From Pseudomonas sp. S30 (lineage in GTDB: Bacteria > Pseudomonadota > Gammaproteobacteria > Pseudomonadales > Pseudomonadaceae): DNA of 64,000 nt. A program made the position numbers and the translations under genes. The notes below the pieces were generated by a model. That model saw only the letters and a program-made list of their open reading frames with translations. It did not search any database and was not told the origin of the DNA. The stretch lies in assembly GCF_016518545.1 (NCBI RefSeq), contig NZ_JACVTO010000007.1, positions 62,001-126,000 of the forward strand, written 5' to 3'. Of this stretch, positions 49,520 through 59,062 are shown one piece after another; the stretch's first letter is position 1, and every line of letters starts with the position of its first letter.

Positions 49520-51036
49520 AGGGACGGACTGCTCAGGTCGTGCGGCAAGTTCATCACCACGTAGACGCTTTGCTCGATACGGTAAATCGTGAAGAACTCA
49601 CTGTTCACCACCGCTCGGGGAGCCAATGCCTGAAGCTGCTGGCGATCCAGTGGCGGCTCACCCTGGAAAGGCTTGATACCGACCCTCGGCATCATCTCCG
49701 GCAGGATCATGAAGTGGATATTGAGCACGTACTCCAACGCAGGCATCGCCTTGAAGGATCCACTGGCGGCCGGCACCCAGGAATGATCGGCATCGTAACC
49801 CAACAGATAGTAGTGGTCTGCATCGCGCAGAGTCGGCTGGACCTGCAACTCGTGGGCCAGCGAGAAGCTCACCACACGCTGCAATTCTTTCTGTTGCACC
49901 AGCACCCGACCATAGGCGAAGGAAAAAGACAGCATGAACAAGACGGGCAACGCAATGACCCAGCTCAGGCGTGAGTGGACGCGCTGCAAGGCGTCATGAG
50001 CCAACCAGAGCAGGATGACCAGCGACGGTCCAAACCCCATGAGCAAGCGCGCGCCTGGGTTGAACTCGGCAAACAGCAGCGCCATTCCCGATACCATCAC
50101 CAACGATACCGGCACCGGTAGCAGCAACGCGACGCCCAGGCACCAGCGCTCCCATACCGGGCGAGAACTGCGTGCTATCGCAACCAGATGGACGGTCAGC
50201 ATCGCCAGCGCCAGTCCGATCAGGGTCCAGCACAACCAGATCGTTCCCGGCGTGAGCAACAGCGCCACATGCTCCGAGGTGATTTGAAGACGCGCCTGCA
50301 TCTCGGCAAGCCAACGGGCATCCAGTGGTAGCATGGCCGAGCGTGGCACATCGACCAACTGATGCGCCGTGAGCAGGTAAATCACACAGCCGGCCAAGAA
50401 CTGCCCGGCACGCGCAACCAGATGCTTGAAGACGTCGACCGCGCGGCTGCCCTCGACGACGCGCCTCATGATTTCCAAACAGGTCAATCCGACATAAACG
50501 TTGATGCTGACCTGATAAAGACTGCAAGCGACCCCTATCAGCAGGCCACCCAACCACCATGAGCGCCACCCCTTCGCACCTAGTGCGATGGCCCAGGCGC
50601 AGGCCGCCAGAGCCAGTCCCATTGCAGGCGCATCATATTGATAAGAGAGGTTCTGCAGGAAAAAAGGATTGAACCACAGGGGCAGAACGACCAGCACGTG
50701 GGTCAGGCGGGGCTGAGGGTAGTAGTGCATGGCAAGCCTGGCCAGCGCCGCTGCGATCAACGGCCACGCTAGCAGCAAAGGCAGCGGAAATAGATTGGGG
50801 CCGGCTGCACTGAAGCCTAGAAGCAGGTGCAGCACTTCGGTCAACACTCGACCCTGAACGACCCAGGAGTCTGCTGATCCATTCGTGATACTGGCAGTCT
50901 GGCTGCGCCATATATCGTCAATATACGCGTAATCGACCAGGATCAACGGCAGTAGATGCAGCCCTATCGCCACTAGGCAGACAAACCAGACCTCCTGCGG
51001 GGTGAGATTTCTATTCCAGAACACACTAGACGACAT
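49516..51036 (-). CDS. GtrC-like periplasmic glucosyltransferase
   Basis: Polytopic 506-residue protein with about ten helices, an early DYAYIDD acidic motif (near 34-40) in the first periplasmic loop, and a C-terminal periplasmic domain (from about 400). This layout fits the glucosyltransferase (Gtr/GtrII) proteins that move glucose from undecaprenyl phosphate to O-antigen or another surface glycan. Codon use is visibly less GC-biased than its neighbours, as is common for specificity genes. Start taken at ATG 51036; the frame runs 19 codons farther without a better ribosome site. Confidence 0.75.
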   Translation of the reverse strand: MSSSVFWNRNLTPQEVWFVCLVAIGLHLLPLILVDYAYIDDIWRSQTASITNGSADSWVVQGRVLTEVLHLLLGFSAAGPNLFPLPLLLAWPLIAAALARLAMHYYPQPRLTHVLVVLPLWFNPFFLQNLSYQYDAPAMGLALAACAWAIALGAKGWRSWWLGGLLIGVACSLYQVSINVYVGLTCLEIMRRVVEGSRAVDVFKHLVARAGQFLAGCVIYLLTAHQLVDVPRSAMLPLDARWLAEMQARLQITSEHVALLLTPGTIWLCWTLIGLALAMLTVHLVAIARSSRPVWERWCLGVALLLPVPVSLVMVSGMALLFAEFNPGARLLMGFGPSLVILLWLAHDALQRVHSRLSWVIALPVLFMLSFSFAYGRVLVQQKELQRVVSFSLAHELQVQPTLRDADHYYLLGYDADHSWVPAASGSFKAMPALEYVLNIHFMILPEMMPRVGIKPFQGEPPLDRQQLQALAPRAVVNSEFFTIYRIEQSVYVVMNLPHDLSSPSL

Positions 51037-51121
51037 GCACTGCCCCGAACTCGTTTGTCCCGGCAAGTCTAGCGGGTGCGGCCGACCTGTCACCTGACAA
51101 ATCTGTCAGCGCCGAAGAACG

Positions 51122-52021
51122 CTATCGCGCCAGCCCCGTCATCGACTCACGCACCCGTGGCCGGCGAAACACCAGCACGTTGCCCGCCATCACCGCCAGC
51201 AGCCCCAGCAGCGCCGGCGCCGTCCACTGGTAGCCTTCGGCGAAGGCCGACACATTCAGCGCCACCAGCGGGAACAGCACGGTGCAATAGGCCGCGCGCT
51301 CTGGCCCCATGCGCCCGACCAAGGTGAGATAGGCGGTGAAGGCGATCACCGAGCCGGGAATCACCAGGTACAGCAACGAGCCGATGTAACGCGCATTCCA
51401 CTCCACGCAGAAGGGTACGCCGCTGAGCAGGCAGTACACCCCGAGCAGGCTCGCGCCGTACACCATGCCCCAGGCGTTGGTGGTCATGGGCCTGAGCCCG
51501 GCCTTCTGCTGCAGCGTCGACAGCAGGTTGCCCGCCGAGAAGCACAGCGTGCCGAGCAACGCCAGGCCCACCCCCAGCAGAGTGTCGGCGTTGGCCTGAT
51601 GGCTGGACAGCTCCGGCCAGAACAGCAGCGCCAGCCCGACCAGGCCGAGCGCGCCGCCTGCCAGCACGTTGACCGCGATGCGCTGGCCGAAGAAAAGCCG
51701 CGCATTGAGGGCGTTCCACAAGGTGGCGGTGGAGAACACCACGGCGATCAGGCCGCTGGCCAGCCACTGGCTGGCATTGAGGAAGCACAGGAAGTTGACG
51801 CAGAACAGGCACACGCCCTGGGCCAGGCAGATCAGGTGGCCGCGACGATTCATCGGTTGCAGGCGCCGCGTCAGCAGCACAAAGGCGAACAGGATCAACC
51901 CGGCCAGTGCGAAGCGATAGACGATCGACACCGGAATCGCCACCACGCCCAACTGGAGCTTGAGGGCGATCCAGGTGGTGCCCCAGATGAGCACGGTGAG
52001 CAGGTACAGGGACAGGTTCAT
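51122..52021 (-). CDS. EamA/DMT family metabolite exporter
   Basis: 299-residue membrane protein with ten helices in two EamA halves (start MNLSLYLLTVLIWGTTWIALKLQ). Drug/metabolite transporter superfamily; related proteins export amino acids or other small metabolites. ATG 52021 is chosen as the first helix starts at once. Divergent from an AraC regulator that probably controls it. Confidence 0.86.
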   Translation of the reverse strand: MNLSLYLLTVLIWGTTWIALKLQLGVVAIPVSIVYRFALAGLILFAFVLLTRRLQPMNRRGHLICLAQGVCLFCVNFLCFLNASQWLASGLIAVVFSTATLWNALNARLFFGQRIAVNVLAGGALGLVGLALLFWPELSSHQANADTLLGVGLALLGTLCFSAGNLLSTLQQKAGLRPMTTNAWGMVYGASLLGVYCLLSGVPFCVEWNARYIGSLLYLVIPGSVIAFTAYLTLVGRMGPERAAYCTVLFPLVALNVSAFAEGYQWTAPALLGLLAVMAGNVLVFRRPRVRESMTGLAR

Positions 52022-52216
52022 GGGGCGATCCTCGAGGATGAGCGACTGGGACGCTGAAGGCCCGAGCAAGTGTCTTGCGCGCAGCCTTCAGGTTCCGACC
52101 GGCGCAGTGTTCACCCTGCCTGGCCCAGGCGCTTGCACAAACTTGCGCTTTTCCCTCCAGCGGTACTGGTAACCGGCGCACCGGGCAGTACGATGGGCAC
52201 TCAGAGGAAAACGCCG

Positions 52217-53098
52217 ATGTCATCCCTTGATCAGCTGCACGTGTTCAACGCCCTGAACAGCTCGCCCCATGCGCGCCTGGAATCCAGTGCGCTATTCGGC
52301 GAGGGCCTGGCTGCTGCCCTGTGGAGCAACCGCGACGACGCCCGCGACTACCAAGCCCCGAGCCACCACACACTGTCGTGCTACATCGCCGACGGCACCG
52401 GCACCTACCGTCGCCAGCGGCCCGGCACCAAGGGCGCGCCCGGCAGGCTGTGCATCATGCCGGCCGGCCACGAGTCCAACTGGATCATCGACGGCAGCAT
52501 CCGCCTGGCGCACCTGTACGTGAGCGAGGAACGCTTCGCCATGGGCTGCCTGCGCCTGCTCGACCGCGAGCCCCGCCAGGTGCAGCTACACGAAGCGATC
52601 TTCCTCGACGACCCGCAGCAGGCCCTGCGCTTTCGCCAGCTGATCACCCTGGGCTGGAGCGAACCGGGCGAACGCCTGCTGGCCAGCAGCCTGGCCCACG
52701 CCATCGTCGATCATGCCGTGCTCGATCAGGCCGGGCCGCGCCTGGGATTGAGGCTCAAGGGCGGCCTGGCGCCCCACCAGCGGCGACAACTCACCGACTA
52801 CATACAGGCGCACCTGGACCAGCCGCTGTCTCTGAGCGATCTGGCGCTGCGTTGCAACCTGTCCGAATACCACTTCGCCCGGATGTTTCGCACCAGCTTC
52901 GGCCTGCCGCCGCACCAGTACCTGCTGGCCAGGCGCCTGGAGCACGCGTGCCGGTTGCTGCGCCATGGCATGCTGCCCTTGGGACAGATCGCGTTGATGT
53001 GCGGCTTCGCCAGTGCCAGCCATTTCAGCAACCGCTTCAGGCAGGCACTGGGCGCCACACCAGGTGACTACCGCGCCGCCTTCGCCAGCCCGCGCTAG
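52217..53098 (+). CDS. AraC family transcriptional regulator
   Basis: 293 residues. The C-terminal domain has two helix-turn-helix units: LSLSDLALRCNLSEYHFARMFRTSFGLPPHQYLL and the second LGQIALMCGFASASHFSNRFRQALGATPGDYR (about 195-290). The N-terminal half is a cupin-like sensing domain. Start MSSLDQLHVFNAL with GAGG upstream. It is divergent from the EamA exporter across a 195-base promoter region, which makes that exporter the likely target. Confidence 0.9.
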   Translation: MSSLDQLHVFNALNSSPHARLESSALFGEGLAAALWSNRDDARDYQAPSHHTLSCYIADGTGTYRRQRPGTKGAPGRLCIMPAGHESNWIIDGSIRLAHLYVSEERFAMGCLRLLDREPRQVQLHEAIFLDDPQQALRFRQLITLGWSEPGERLLASSLAHAIVDHAVLDQAGPRLGLRLKGGLAPHQRRQLTDYIQAHLDQPLSLSDLALRCNLSEYHFARMFRTSFGLPPHQYLLARRLEHACRLLRHGMLPLGQIALMCGFASASHFSNRFRQALGATPGDYRAAFASPR

Positions 53099-53122
53099 CC
53101 AACAGCACGACACAGTCCGTCC

Positions 53123-55516
53123 TCAGAACTCCAGCGTACTCGACACACTCACCTGTCGCGCATCGCCGATGGCGACGAAATTGCGGTTCACCGCCGAGCT
53201 GTAGTACACCTTGTCGAACAGGTTCTTCACGTTCAGCTGCAAACGCACCTTGTGGGCATCCACCCGCGTCTCGTAGCTGGCGAAGGCATCGGCCACGGTG
53301 TAGGCCGGCAGGTCGAAATCGTTGGTCGGGTTGCCCGCACGCTCGCCGGCATAGCGAGCGCCCGCGCCCAGGCGCAGGTCGTCGCCGCCGAACAGGCTGC
53401 CGTAGTCGTACACCGCCGACAGCGACGCCGTGTGGCGCGCCACGTTCTGCAGGCGATTGCCCTTGAGCGACGGGTCCTTGGTCACTTCGGCATCGGTGAA
53501 GGCATAGCTGCCGATCAGGCTCCAGCGCTCGCTCAACTGACCGCTGAGGTCCAGCTCGACGCCTCGCGAATTCACCTCGCCGGCGTTGCTGTACAGCGTC
53601 TCGCCCGTGCTCGCGTCGAGGTTGGACACCAGCACGTTGCGCTTGGTGATGTCGAACAGCGCCAGGGTGCCGGTGAGGCGCCCGGGCATGTCCAGCTTGG
53701 CGCCCAGCTCCCAGGCCTTGCCCTCCTCCGGCGCGATGGAGGAATCCAGCACCAACCCGCCGGTCAGCGGCGCGATGCTGGAGTTGGGCTTGAACGACTC
53801 GCTGTAGCTGCCGTAGAACGACAACTGTTCGTCGACCTTGTAGACCAGCCCGGCATGCGGGGTCCAGGCGTGGTCGTGGGCGTCGGTGTTGGCGGTGAAC
53901 GGCCGGCCACGGCCAGCGAGTTGATCGTACTGTTGCAGGCGCACGCCGGCCACGGCGATCCAGTGATCGTCCAGGTGAATCGCATCCTGGGCGAACAGCG
54001 AGTCGGTGCGCAGTTTGTCGGTCTGGTCGCTGTCACTGGCACGCACCGTAGTGCCTTCGACTTCCCGGCCATACACTGGATTCAGATAGCTGAAGCGCGA
54101 GCGGCTGTTCTGGCGAATGAGGTCGGCGCGGTAGATTTTGCGGTCCTCGTGGTCCATCCCAAGTAGCAGATCATGCTGCATGCCGGCCAGCTGGACGTTG
54201 CCGGCCAGGCTCAAGGTCGCGAATTGGTCGCGGCTCATGGCGCCGTGGGTACCATCGATGCTGCGGTTCAGCGTGCCCTGGGCATCGTTCACGCCGGTCA
54301 CGCGCACCTGGCTGGCGTCGTAGGTCTCGCGGTTGAAGCTGTAGCCGAGGTGCAGCTTCCAGACGTCGTCGAGCTGGTGATCCACTTCCAGGCGATACAG
54401 GTCCGAGCGCCCTTCCATGTCGTTGAACTTCTCGTCCAGCCGCCGCGTAGCGGGGATGTCCAGAGGATGATTGGTGCGGTTGCTGATGGCCGTACCGCGG
54501 TCGAACGGGGTCAGGAACTCGCGGTGCTCGTAGGACAGCGTCACCTGCGTGTCCTCACCGAACCAGGCCAGCGAAGGCGCCACCAGCGACTCGCGGTGCA
54601 CGCCGAAGTTACGCCAGTAGTCCTCGTCCTCATGGTCGACGATCAGCCGGTAAGCCAGGTTGCTGTCACCCAGCGCGCCGGTGCTGTCGAAGCTGCCACC
54701 ACTGCCGTTCTTGCCGCTGCCGTAGGTCGACCCGCGCAGGGTCAGCGCGTTGTACTGCTGCATTTGCGGGCGCTTGCTGACCACGTTGATCACCCCGCCC
54801 GGGTCCTGGATGCCGTAGAGCAGCGAAGCCGGGCCCTTGAGCACCTCCACCCGCTCGGTGGTGGCGTTGAGACTGCGACCCTGCACCAACGGCATGCCGT
54901 CGCGCATGATCGAGCCGTCCCGGTTGTCGCCGAAGCCGCGCTTCATCACCGTGTCGGCGGTGGCGCCGAAGTTGTTGCCCTGGGTGATGCCGCTGACGTT
55001 GGCCAGGGCGTCGTCGAGGTTGCGCGGCGCCTGGTCGCGCAGCACCTGGGCCGACACCACGTTGATGGCGTGGGGAATTTCCAGGTTGGGGCCCTGCCCG
55101 CGCATGATCGACGCGCTGGCCGGCGGCTGGTAGCTGCTACTGTCCATCTGCGAGCTGACGGTGGTGGCCTGCAAGTTGATGGCAGCGCCGGTATTCGCCG
55201 ACTCCAGGGTGAAGGTGCGGGCATCGACTCGCCGCCACGCCAGGCCCGAGCCGCCGAGCAACTGGTCAAGTGCCTGTTCGGCGCTGAACGCCCCTTGCAA
55301 GGCCGGCGCCGACTGCGTGGGCAGCTGCTGGGTATAGACCACGCTCTGTCCAGTGGCGCGGCTGAACGCCGCCAAGGCCTGTGCCAGAGGCTGCGCCGGT
55401 TGGGCGAAGATGTAGGACTGAGCCTGCTCGGCAGCCTGGACCAGCGACACCGGGGCGACGACCGAGGCGGCGGACACGCCGAACCAGAGAGCAAGGCAAG
55501 GGGGAGAGAACTTCAT
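53123..55516 (-). CDS. TonB-dependent siderophore receptor with signalling domain
   Basis: FecA/FhuA-type transducer of 797 residues. Signal peptide (about 1-28), then an STN signalling domain (about 36-88, QPLAQALAAFSRATGQSVVYTQQLP), a plug (about 130-260, with LKGPASLLYGIQDPGGVINVVSKRP) and a 22-strand barrel ending in the aromatic STLEF. The STN domain plus adjacent fecR- and fecI-like genes means it senses its siderophore and triggers its own transcription. Sequence alone does not tell the siderophore; ferrioxamine or ferrichrome types are likely. A Fur-like box lies upstream. Confidence 0.9.
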   Translation of the reverse strand: MKFSPPCLALWFGVSAASVVAPVSLVQAAEQAQSYIFAQPAQPLAQALAAFSRATGQSVVYTQQLPTQSAPALQGAFSAEQALDQLLGGSGLAWRRVDARTFTLESANTGAAINLQATTVSSQMDSSSYQPPASASIMRGQGPNLEIPHAINVVSAQVLRDQAPRNLDDALANVSGITQGNNFGATADTVMKRGFGDNRDGSIMRDGMPLVQGRSLNATTERVEVLKGPASLLYGIQDPGGVINVVSKRPQMQQYNALTLRGSTYGSGKNGSGGSFDSTGALGDSNLAYRLIVDHEDEDYWRNFGVHRESLVAPSLAWFGEDTQVTLSYEHREFLTPFDRGTAISNRTNHPLDIPATRRLDEKFNDMEGRSDLYRLEVDHQLDDVWKLHLGYSFNRETYDASQVRVTGVNDAQGTLNRSIDGTHGAMSRDQFATLSLAGNVQLAGMQHDLLLGMDHEDRKIYRADLIRQNSRSRFSYLNPVYGREVEGTTVRASDSDQTDKLRTDSLFAQDAIHLDDHWIAVAGVRLQQYDQLAGRGRPFTANTDAHDHAWTPHAGLVYKVDEQLSFYGSYSESFKPNSSIAPLTGGLVLDSSIAPEEGKAWELGAKLDMPGRLTGTLALFDITKRNVLVSNLDASTGETLYSNAGEVNSRGVELDLSGQLSERWSLIGSYAFTDAEVTKDPSLKGNRLQNVARHTASLSAVYDYGSLFGGDDLRLGAGARYAGERAGNPTNDFDLPAYTVADAFASYETRVDAHKVRLQLNVKNLFDKVYYSSAVNRNFVAIGDARQVSVSSTLEF

Positions 55517-55546
55517 GAACGCAGACCTGTGAGGGAATGGGACGAC

Positions 55547-55561
55547 TGAGAATGAATCGCA
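55547..55561. promoter_or_regulatory. Possible Fur box upstream of the TonB receptor
   Basis: TGAGAATGAATCGCA matches 10 of 14 defined positions of the 7-1-7 Fur pattern TGATAAT-n-ATTATCA. It lies about 30 bases before the receptor start, in a 123-base gap where a FecI-dependent promoter is also expected; I could not place the latter. Confidence 0.4.
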
Positions 55562-55639
55562 CTTTCACTCACTACACGGATATGGCTGGGAAATACCTCA
55601 CCTGCTTTTTGAAAAAAACTTACAACCTGCATCAGAGCG

Positions 55640-56617
55640 CTAGCGCAGCACCGTCACTCGCCCCAACAGCGTAGTGGGCGTGAAGCCCACCACCTTGCCC
55701 AGCGAAGCCAAGGCCTGCAGCGGCTCGTGCAGCGGGAAGCTGCCGCTGACCCGGCGCTGGGCCAGTGGCTCGTCCAGCAGCAGTATGCGTCCGGGGTAGT
55801 AACGCTGCAGGTCATCCACTACCTGCGCCAGCGGCACCTGATAGTAGTTCAGCCAGCCCTGGCGCCAGGCCAGTGCACTGTCGCTGTCCACACCGTGCAA
55901 CTCGCCGGCCACGCCCCGGGCATAGGCCATCTGCTGGTTGGCCACCAGCTCGCGCGTGGCACCGCCGTTGCCCGGCAGCACCGCCACTCGGCCGCTGCGC
56001 ACCGTGACCTGAGCACCTTGGCCTTGGTCGCGCACCTCGAACTGGGTGCCTAGCACCCGCACTTCGCCGCCACCGGCGTCGACCACGAACGGTGCGCCGG
56101 TATGGGTCACTTCGAAGAACGCGGCGCCGCGCAGCAGGCGTACGCGGCGCTGGCCATGCTCGAAATCCACCGTCACGGCTGTGCCGGCATCCAGAGTCAG
56201 GCGCGAACCATCGACCAGCGTGACCTCGCGCACCTGCGCCGAGCTGGTGTAGTCGGCCCGCAGGTCCTGCCACCAGAACTGTGGCTGCCAGCCCGCCAGG
56301 CTGCCGAGGGCCAGCACCAGGCAGGCCGCGGCTGCCAGAGCGGCGCCATACCAGGGCGCGCGACGCCGAGGGCGATCCATGCGCTGCAAGTACTGCTGCA
56401 AGGCGCCATCGTCTTCATCGGCCAGGCGCCGAGCGGGAGCCTCGGTCGACTGCCACAGCGCCTGCGCCTCGAGGTAGGCGCTGCGGTGCGCGGGATCGGC
56501 CAGCAACCAGCGCTTGAACGCCGCGCCGTCGGCCGTGGCCGGGCGTTCGTTGATACGGCTCAACCAGCCCAGTGCACGGCGCGAGGCCTCGGGAATGATC
56601 GGATCGGACGGATTCAT
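55640..56617 (-). CDS. FecR-type anti-sigma factor / signal transducer
   Basis: 325 residues: cytosolic N-terminal FecR_N (DUF4880) domain with ALGWLSRINERPATADGAAFKRWLLADPAHRSAY (about 15-48), one membrane helix (about 90-110), and a periplasmic FecR domain (about 125-220) with a C-terminal STN-like part that receives the receptor signal. Start MNPSDPIIPEASRRA at ATG 56617, overlapping the sigma gene by four bases. Controls the ECF sigma factor encoded next to it. Confidence 0.92.
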   Translation of the reverse strand: MNPSDPIIPEASRRALGWLSRINERPATADGAAFKRWLLADPAHRSAYLEAQALWQSTEAPARRLADEDDGALQQYLQRMDRPRRRAPWYGAALAAAACLVLALGSLAGWQPQFWWQDLRADYTSSAQVREVTLVDGSRLTLDAGTAVTVDFEHGQRRVRLLRGAAFFEVTHTGAPFVVDAGGGEVRVLGTQFEVRDQGQGAQVTVRSGRVAVLPGNGGATRELVANQQMAYARGVAGELHGVDSDSALAWRQGWLNYYQVPLAQVVDDLQRYYPGRILLLDEPLAQRRVSGSFPLHEPLQALASLGKVVGFTPTTLLGRVTVLR

Positions 56618-57168
56618 CGGCGCTCGCTCCCTGGCCTGCGCGTGGCGACAGCGGGTTCGGCGATACTCGCCTTGCACGCTTCGAGGGCGCGCATCATATG
56701 CTTTTCCACGGCGCTCTGGGACACCTGCATGGCCTGGGCGATTTCGCCGTACTTGCGGCCATGGATGCGGTTGAGCAGGAAGATCTGCCGGGTGCGCTCC
56801 GGCAGGGCGCGCAGCGCCTGGTCGATCCGGCGCAGGTCGTGGTCGACCTCCAGCGCCAGCTCCGGGGCCTGCGTCGACGGCTCCTCGTCCAGGCTCAAGC
56901 CCTCGTTGACCCGGCCACGACTGCCCTCGCTGCGCAGATGATCGATGGCCAGGTTGCCGGCGCAGCGCAGCAGGTAGGTGTCCAGCGCCTCGACCTTGAC
57001 CGCAGGCCGGCGCCAGAAGCGCAGGAACAACTCCTGGACCAGGTCGCTGGCCGTGGCGCGGCAGCCGACGCGGCGACTGACCAGCGCCTCCATGCGTCCG
57101 CGCTGGGCCAGGAACACCTGGACGAACCGCGCTCGGCCGCCCGCTTCGTCGAGCTCCGGCTCGGTCAC
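56614..57168 (-). CDS. FecI-type ECF sigma factor
   Basis: RNA polymerase sigma factor of 184 residues starting with GTG (VTEPELDEAGG). Region 2 reads ATASDLVQELFLRFWRRP (near 37-54) and region 4 reads LPERTRQIFLLNRIHGRKYGEIAQAMQVSQSAVEKHMMRAL (near 123-163). The GTG overlaps the stop of the DUF3325 gene (GTGA), and its stop overlaps fecR, so it is embedded in a coupled series. It should transcribe the receptor gene when FecR relays a siderophore signal. Confidence 0.92.
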   Translation of the reverse strand: MTEPELDEAGGRARFVQVFLAQRGRMEALVSRRVGCRATASDLVQELFLRFWRRPAVKVEALDTYLLRCAGNLAIDHLRSEGSRGRVNEGLSLDEEPSTQAPELALEVDHDLRRIDQALRALPERTRQIFLLNRIHGRKYGEIAQAMQVSQSAVEKHMMRALEACKASIAEPAVATRRPGSERR

Positions 57169-57491
57169 GCCGGCACGGCCATGAGCAGCGGCGCCGCCAC
57201 CAGGCTGCCGGCCGCCAGCCCCAGCAGCAGGCGCGACTGGTAAGGCAGGCCGAACACCCACAGGGTCAGGCCGGCCATCAGCAGCGCCGTCCATTCGACC
57301 AGGCCCAGCGCCAGCCCCTCGAGGTGCACCGCCCGCAGCAGCGCGACCAGCAACAGCAACCCGCCGGCGACCCGCAAGGCCAGCAGTTGGGCCGACCGGG
57401 GCTTGCGCCTCAGCAGGTCGGCGAAGTGCTTGTCCATGGCCAGGCACAGGGCGGCCAGCGCCGCGAAGTTGAACAGGGCAACGCTCAGCAT
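57165..57491 (-). CDS. DUF3325 membrane protein
   Basis: 108-residue protein with three or four hydrophobic helices, starting MLSVALFNFAALAALCLAMDKHFADLL. DUF3325 proteins occur next to PepSY membrane proteins in siderophore operons. The ATG shares one base with the PepSY stop (TGATG) and its own end overlaps the sigma gene by four bases. Function unknown; context points to ferric-siderophore handling at the inner membrane. Confidence 0.82.
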   Translation of the reverse strand: MLSVALFNFAALAALCLAMDKHFADLLRRKPRSAQLLALRVAGGLLLLVALLRAVHLEGLALGLVEWTALLMAGLTLWVFGLPYQSRLLLGLAAGSLVAAPLLMAVPA

Positions 57492-59062
57492 CAGCTCGCT
57501 TCCAGGGATTCGGCCGTGGCCTTGCCACGGGCCGCGCGCTTGGCCACCGGTTTGGGTGCGCGCAGCATCTTGCGGGCCGCCCAGGCCAGGAACAGGCCGG
57601 CGCCCAGGGCGGTGAGGTCGAATCCGGCCATGGCCCAGTCGCCCGCGGGAATCGAACGATTCAGACCGTGACCTGTGGTCAGGCCGTTGAGCAGCGGTAG
57701 CAGCGCGAAGGCCGCAGCGCCCAGGGCCAGCTGTTCGCCCCAGGCGCGTCGTCCCGGACGCAGCACGGCATGGACCAGCGACAGCCCCCAGGCCAGGAAG
57801 AAGGCGTTCACCTCCCAGTCCGAGCGGGCTTCGAAAGTCACCGACAGCACCCGGTTGGCCCAGAAGAACGCCGCCACGCCCAGCAGCAGACCACTCATGC
57901 TGGCGATGTTGAGCACCTCCACCAGGCGCAGCTCCGGCGGCTGGCGCTCGCTCTTGGCATGCTTGAGCTGGCGCTTGCCCAGCCACATCACCAGGCCGGT
58001 GCCGATCACTGCGGTACCCGCCACCCCGAACACGAAGTACAGCCAGCGCAACCAGGGGCCGGCGAAGTTGCCCATGTGCAGGCCGACGAAGGTGAAGGAG
58101 GTCTTCATCGCCGCGCTCTCCGGTGCGCCCTGGGCCACCAGCGCGCCCGTGGCGCCGTCGAAGGTCCAGTTGGTGCTGCGCTGATAGGCCACGCTGTCCG
58201 CCGAGGCGCGACTGAGGGTGACCCGCGCGTTGGCGTCCCCCGGGTTCTGCACGCGAATCAGGTTCAGGTGCGCGCCGGGTGCCTGCTCCAGCACCTTGGC
58301 GTACAGGCTCGACAGCGGCACTTGTGAGGCGCTGACGCCGGCCGGTTGCACGTTTTCCTCACCACCGAACAGGTCGCTGAAGTAGCCGTCGGTATCGCCA
58401 TAGCTGGCGATGATGCCGGCGGGCATGACCATGTACATGAAGATCACCAGGCTGCTGTAGCTGATCATCAGGTGAAACGGCAGCACCAGCACGCCAATGG
58501 CATTGTGGCCGTCCAGCCACGAGCGCTGGCCCTTGCCGGGGCGGAAGGTGAAGAATTCCTTGAAGATCTTCTTGTGGGTGATGATGCCGGTGATCAGCCC
58601 CAGCAGCATGATGAAGGCGCAGAAGGTGGACAGGTAGCGCCCCCAGGGATGGGGCATCTGCAACTGGAAATGGAAACGGTAGAAGAACTCGCCGCCCATG
58701 CTCTCGCGAGCCTCGACCACCTGGCCGCTGGCGGCGTCCAGCTCACTGCCGAGAAAGCCGCGCTTGCTGGCCGGGTCCGGGTCGCGGTAGCCCACGCTCA
58801 TGGCCGCCTCGCGCTCGCCGGGCAGACGAATGAACCAGGTGCTGGAACCCGCCGCGTTGGCCTGCAGGTAGCGTTGCGCCAGATCCAGGCTGGCTGCCGG
58901 GTTCAGCGGATGGCTCTGGATTTCCGGTTTGGTCCAGTGGGTGATCTCTTCCTTGAAGTACGACAGCGTGCCGGTGAGGAAAATGGCGAACAGCATCCAG
59001 CCGAAAATCAGCCCGGTCCAGGTGTGCAGCCAGGCCATCGCCTGGCGAAAGCCTTCCTTCAT
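57491..59062 (-). CDS. PepSY-associated membrane protein (siderophore reductase-like)
   Basis: 523 residues with four main membrane helices (about 13-35, 145-170, 200-225, 340-365 and more near the end) and periplasmic PepSY domains. It begins MKEGFRQAMAWLHTWTGLIFGWMLFAIFLTGT, with the conserved HTWTGL histidine that would bind heme. FoxB/PiuB-like relatives reduce iron from siderophores. It sits between DUF3649 and DUF3325 genes, as in several Pseudomonas iron operons. Confidence 0.87.
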   Translation of the reverse strand: MKEGFRQAMAWLHTWTGLIFGWMLFAIFLTGTLSYFKEEITHWTKPEIQSHPLNPAASLDLAQRYLQANAAGSSTWFIRLPGEREAAMSVGYRDPDPASKRGFLGSELDAASGQVVEARESMGGEFFYRFHFQLQMPHPWGRYLSTFCAFIMLLGLITGIITHKKIFKEFFTFRPGKGQRSWLDGHNAIGVLVLPFHLMISYSSLVIFMYMVMPAGIIASYGDTDGYFSDLFGGEENVQPAGVSASQVPLSSLYAKVLEQAPGAHLNLIRVQNPGDANARVTLSRASADSVAYQRSTNWTFDGATGALVAQGAPESAAMKTSFTFVGLHMGNFAGPWLRWLYFVFGVAGTAVIGTGLVMWLGKRQLKHAKSERQPPELRLVEVLNIASMSGLLLGVAAFFWANRVLSVTFEARSDWEVNAFFLAWGLSLVHAVLRPGRRAWGEQLALGAAAFALLPLLNGLTTGHGLNRSIPAGDWAMAGFDLTALGAGLFLAWAARKMLRAPKPVAKRAARGKATAESLEAS

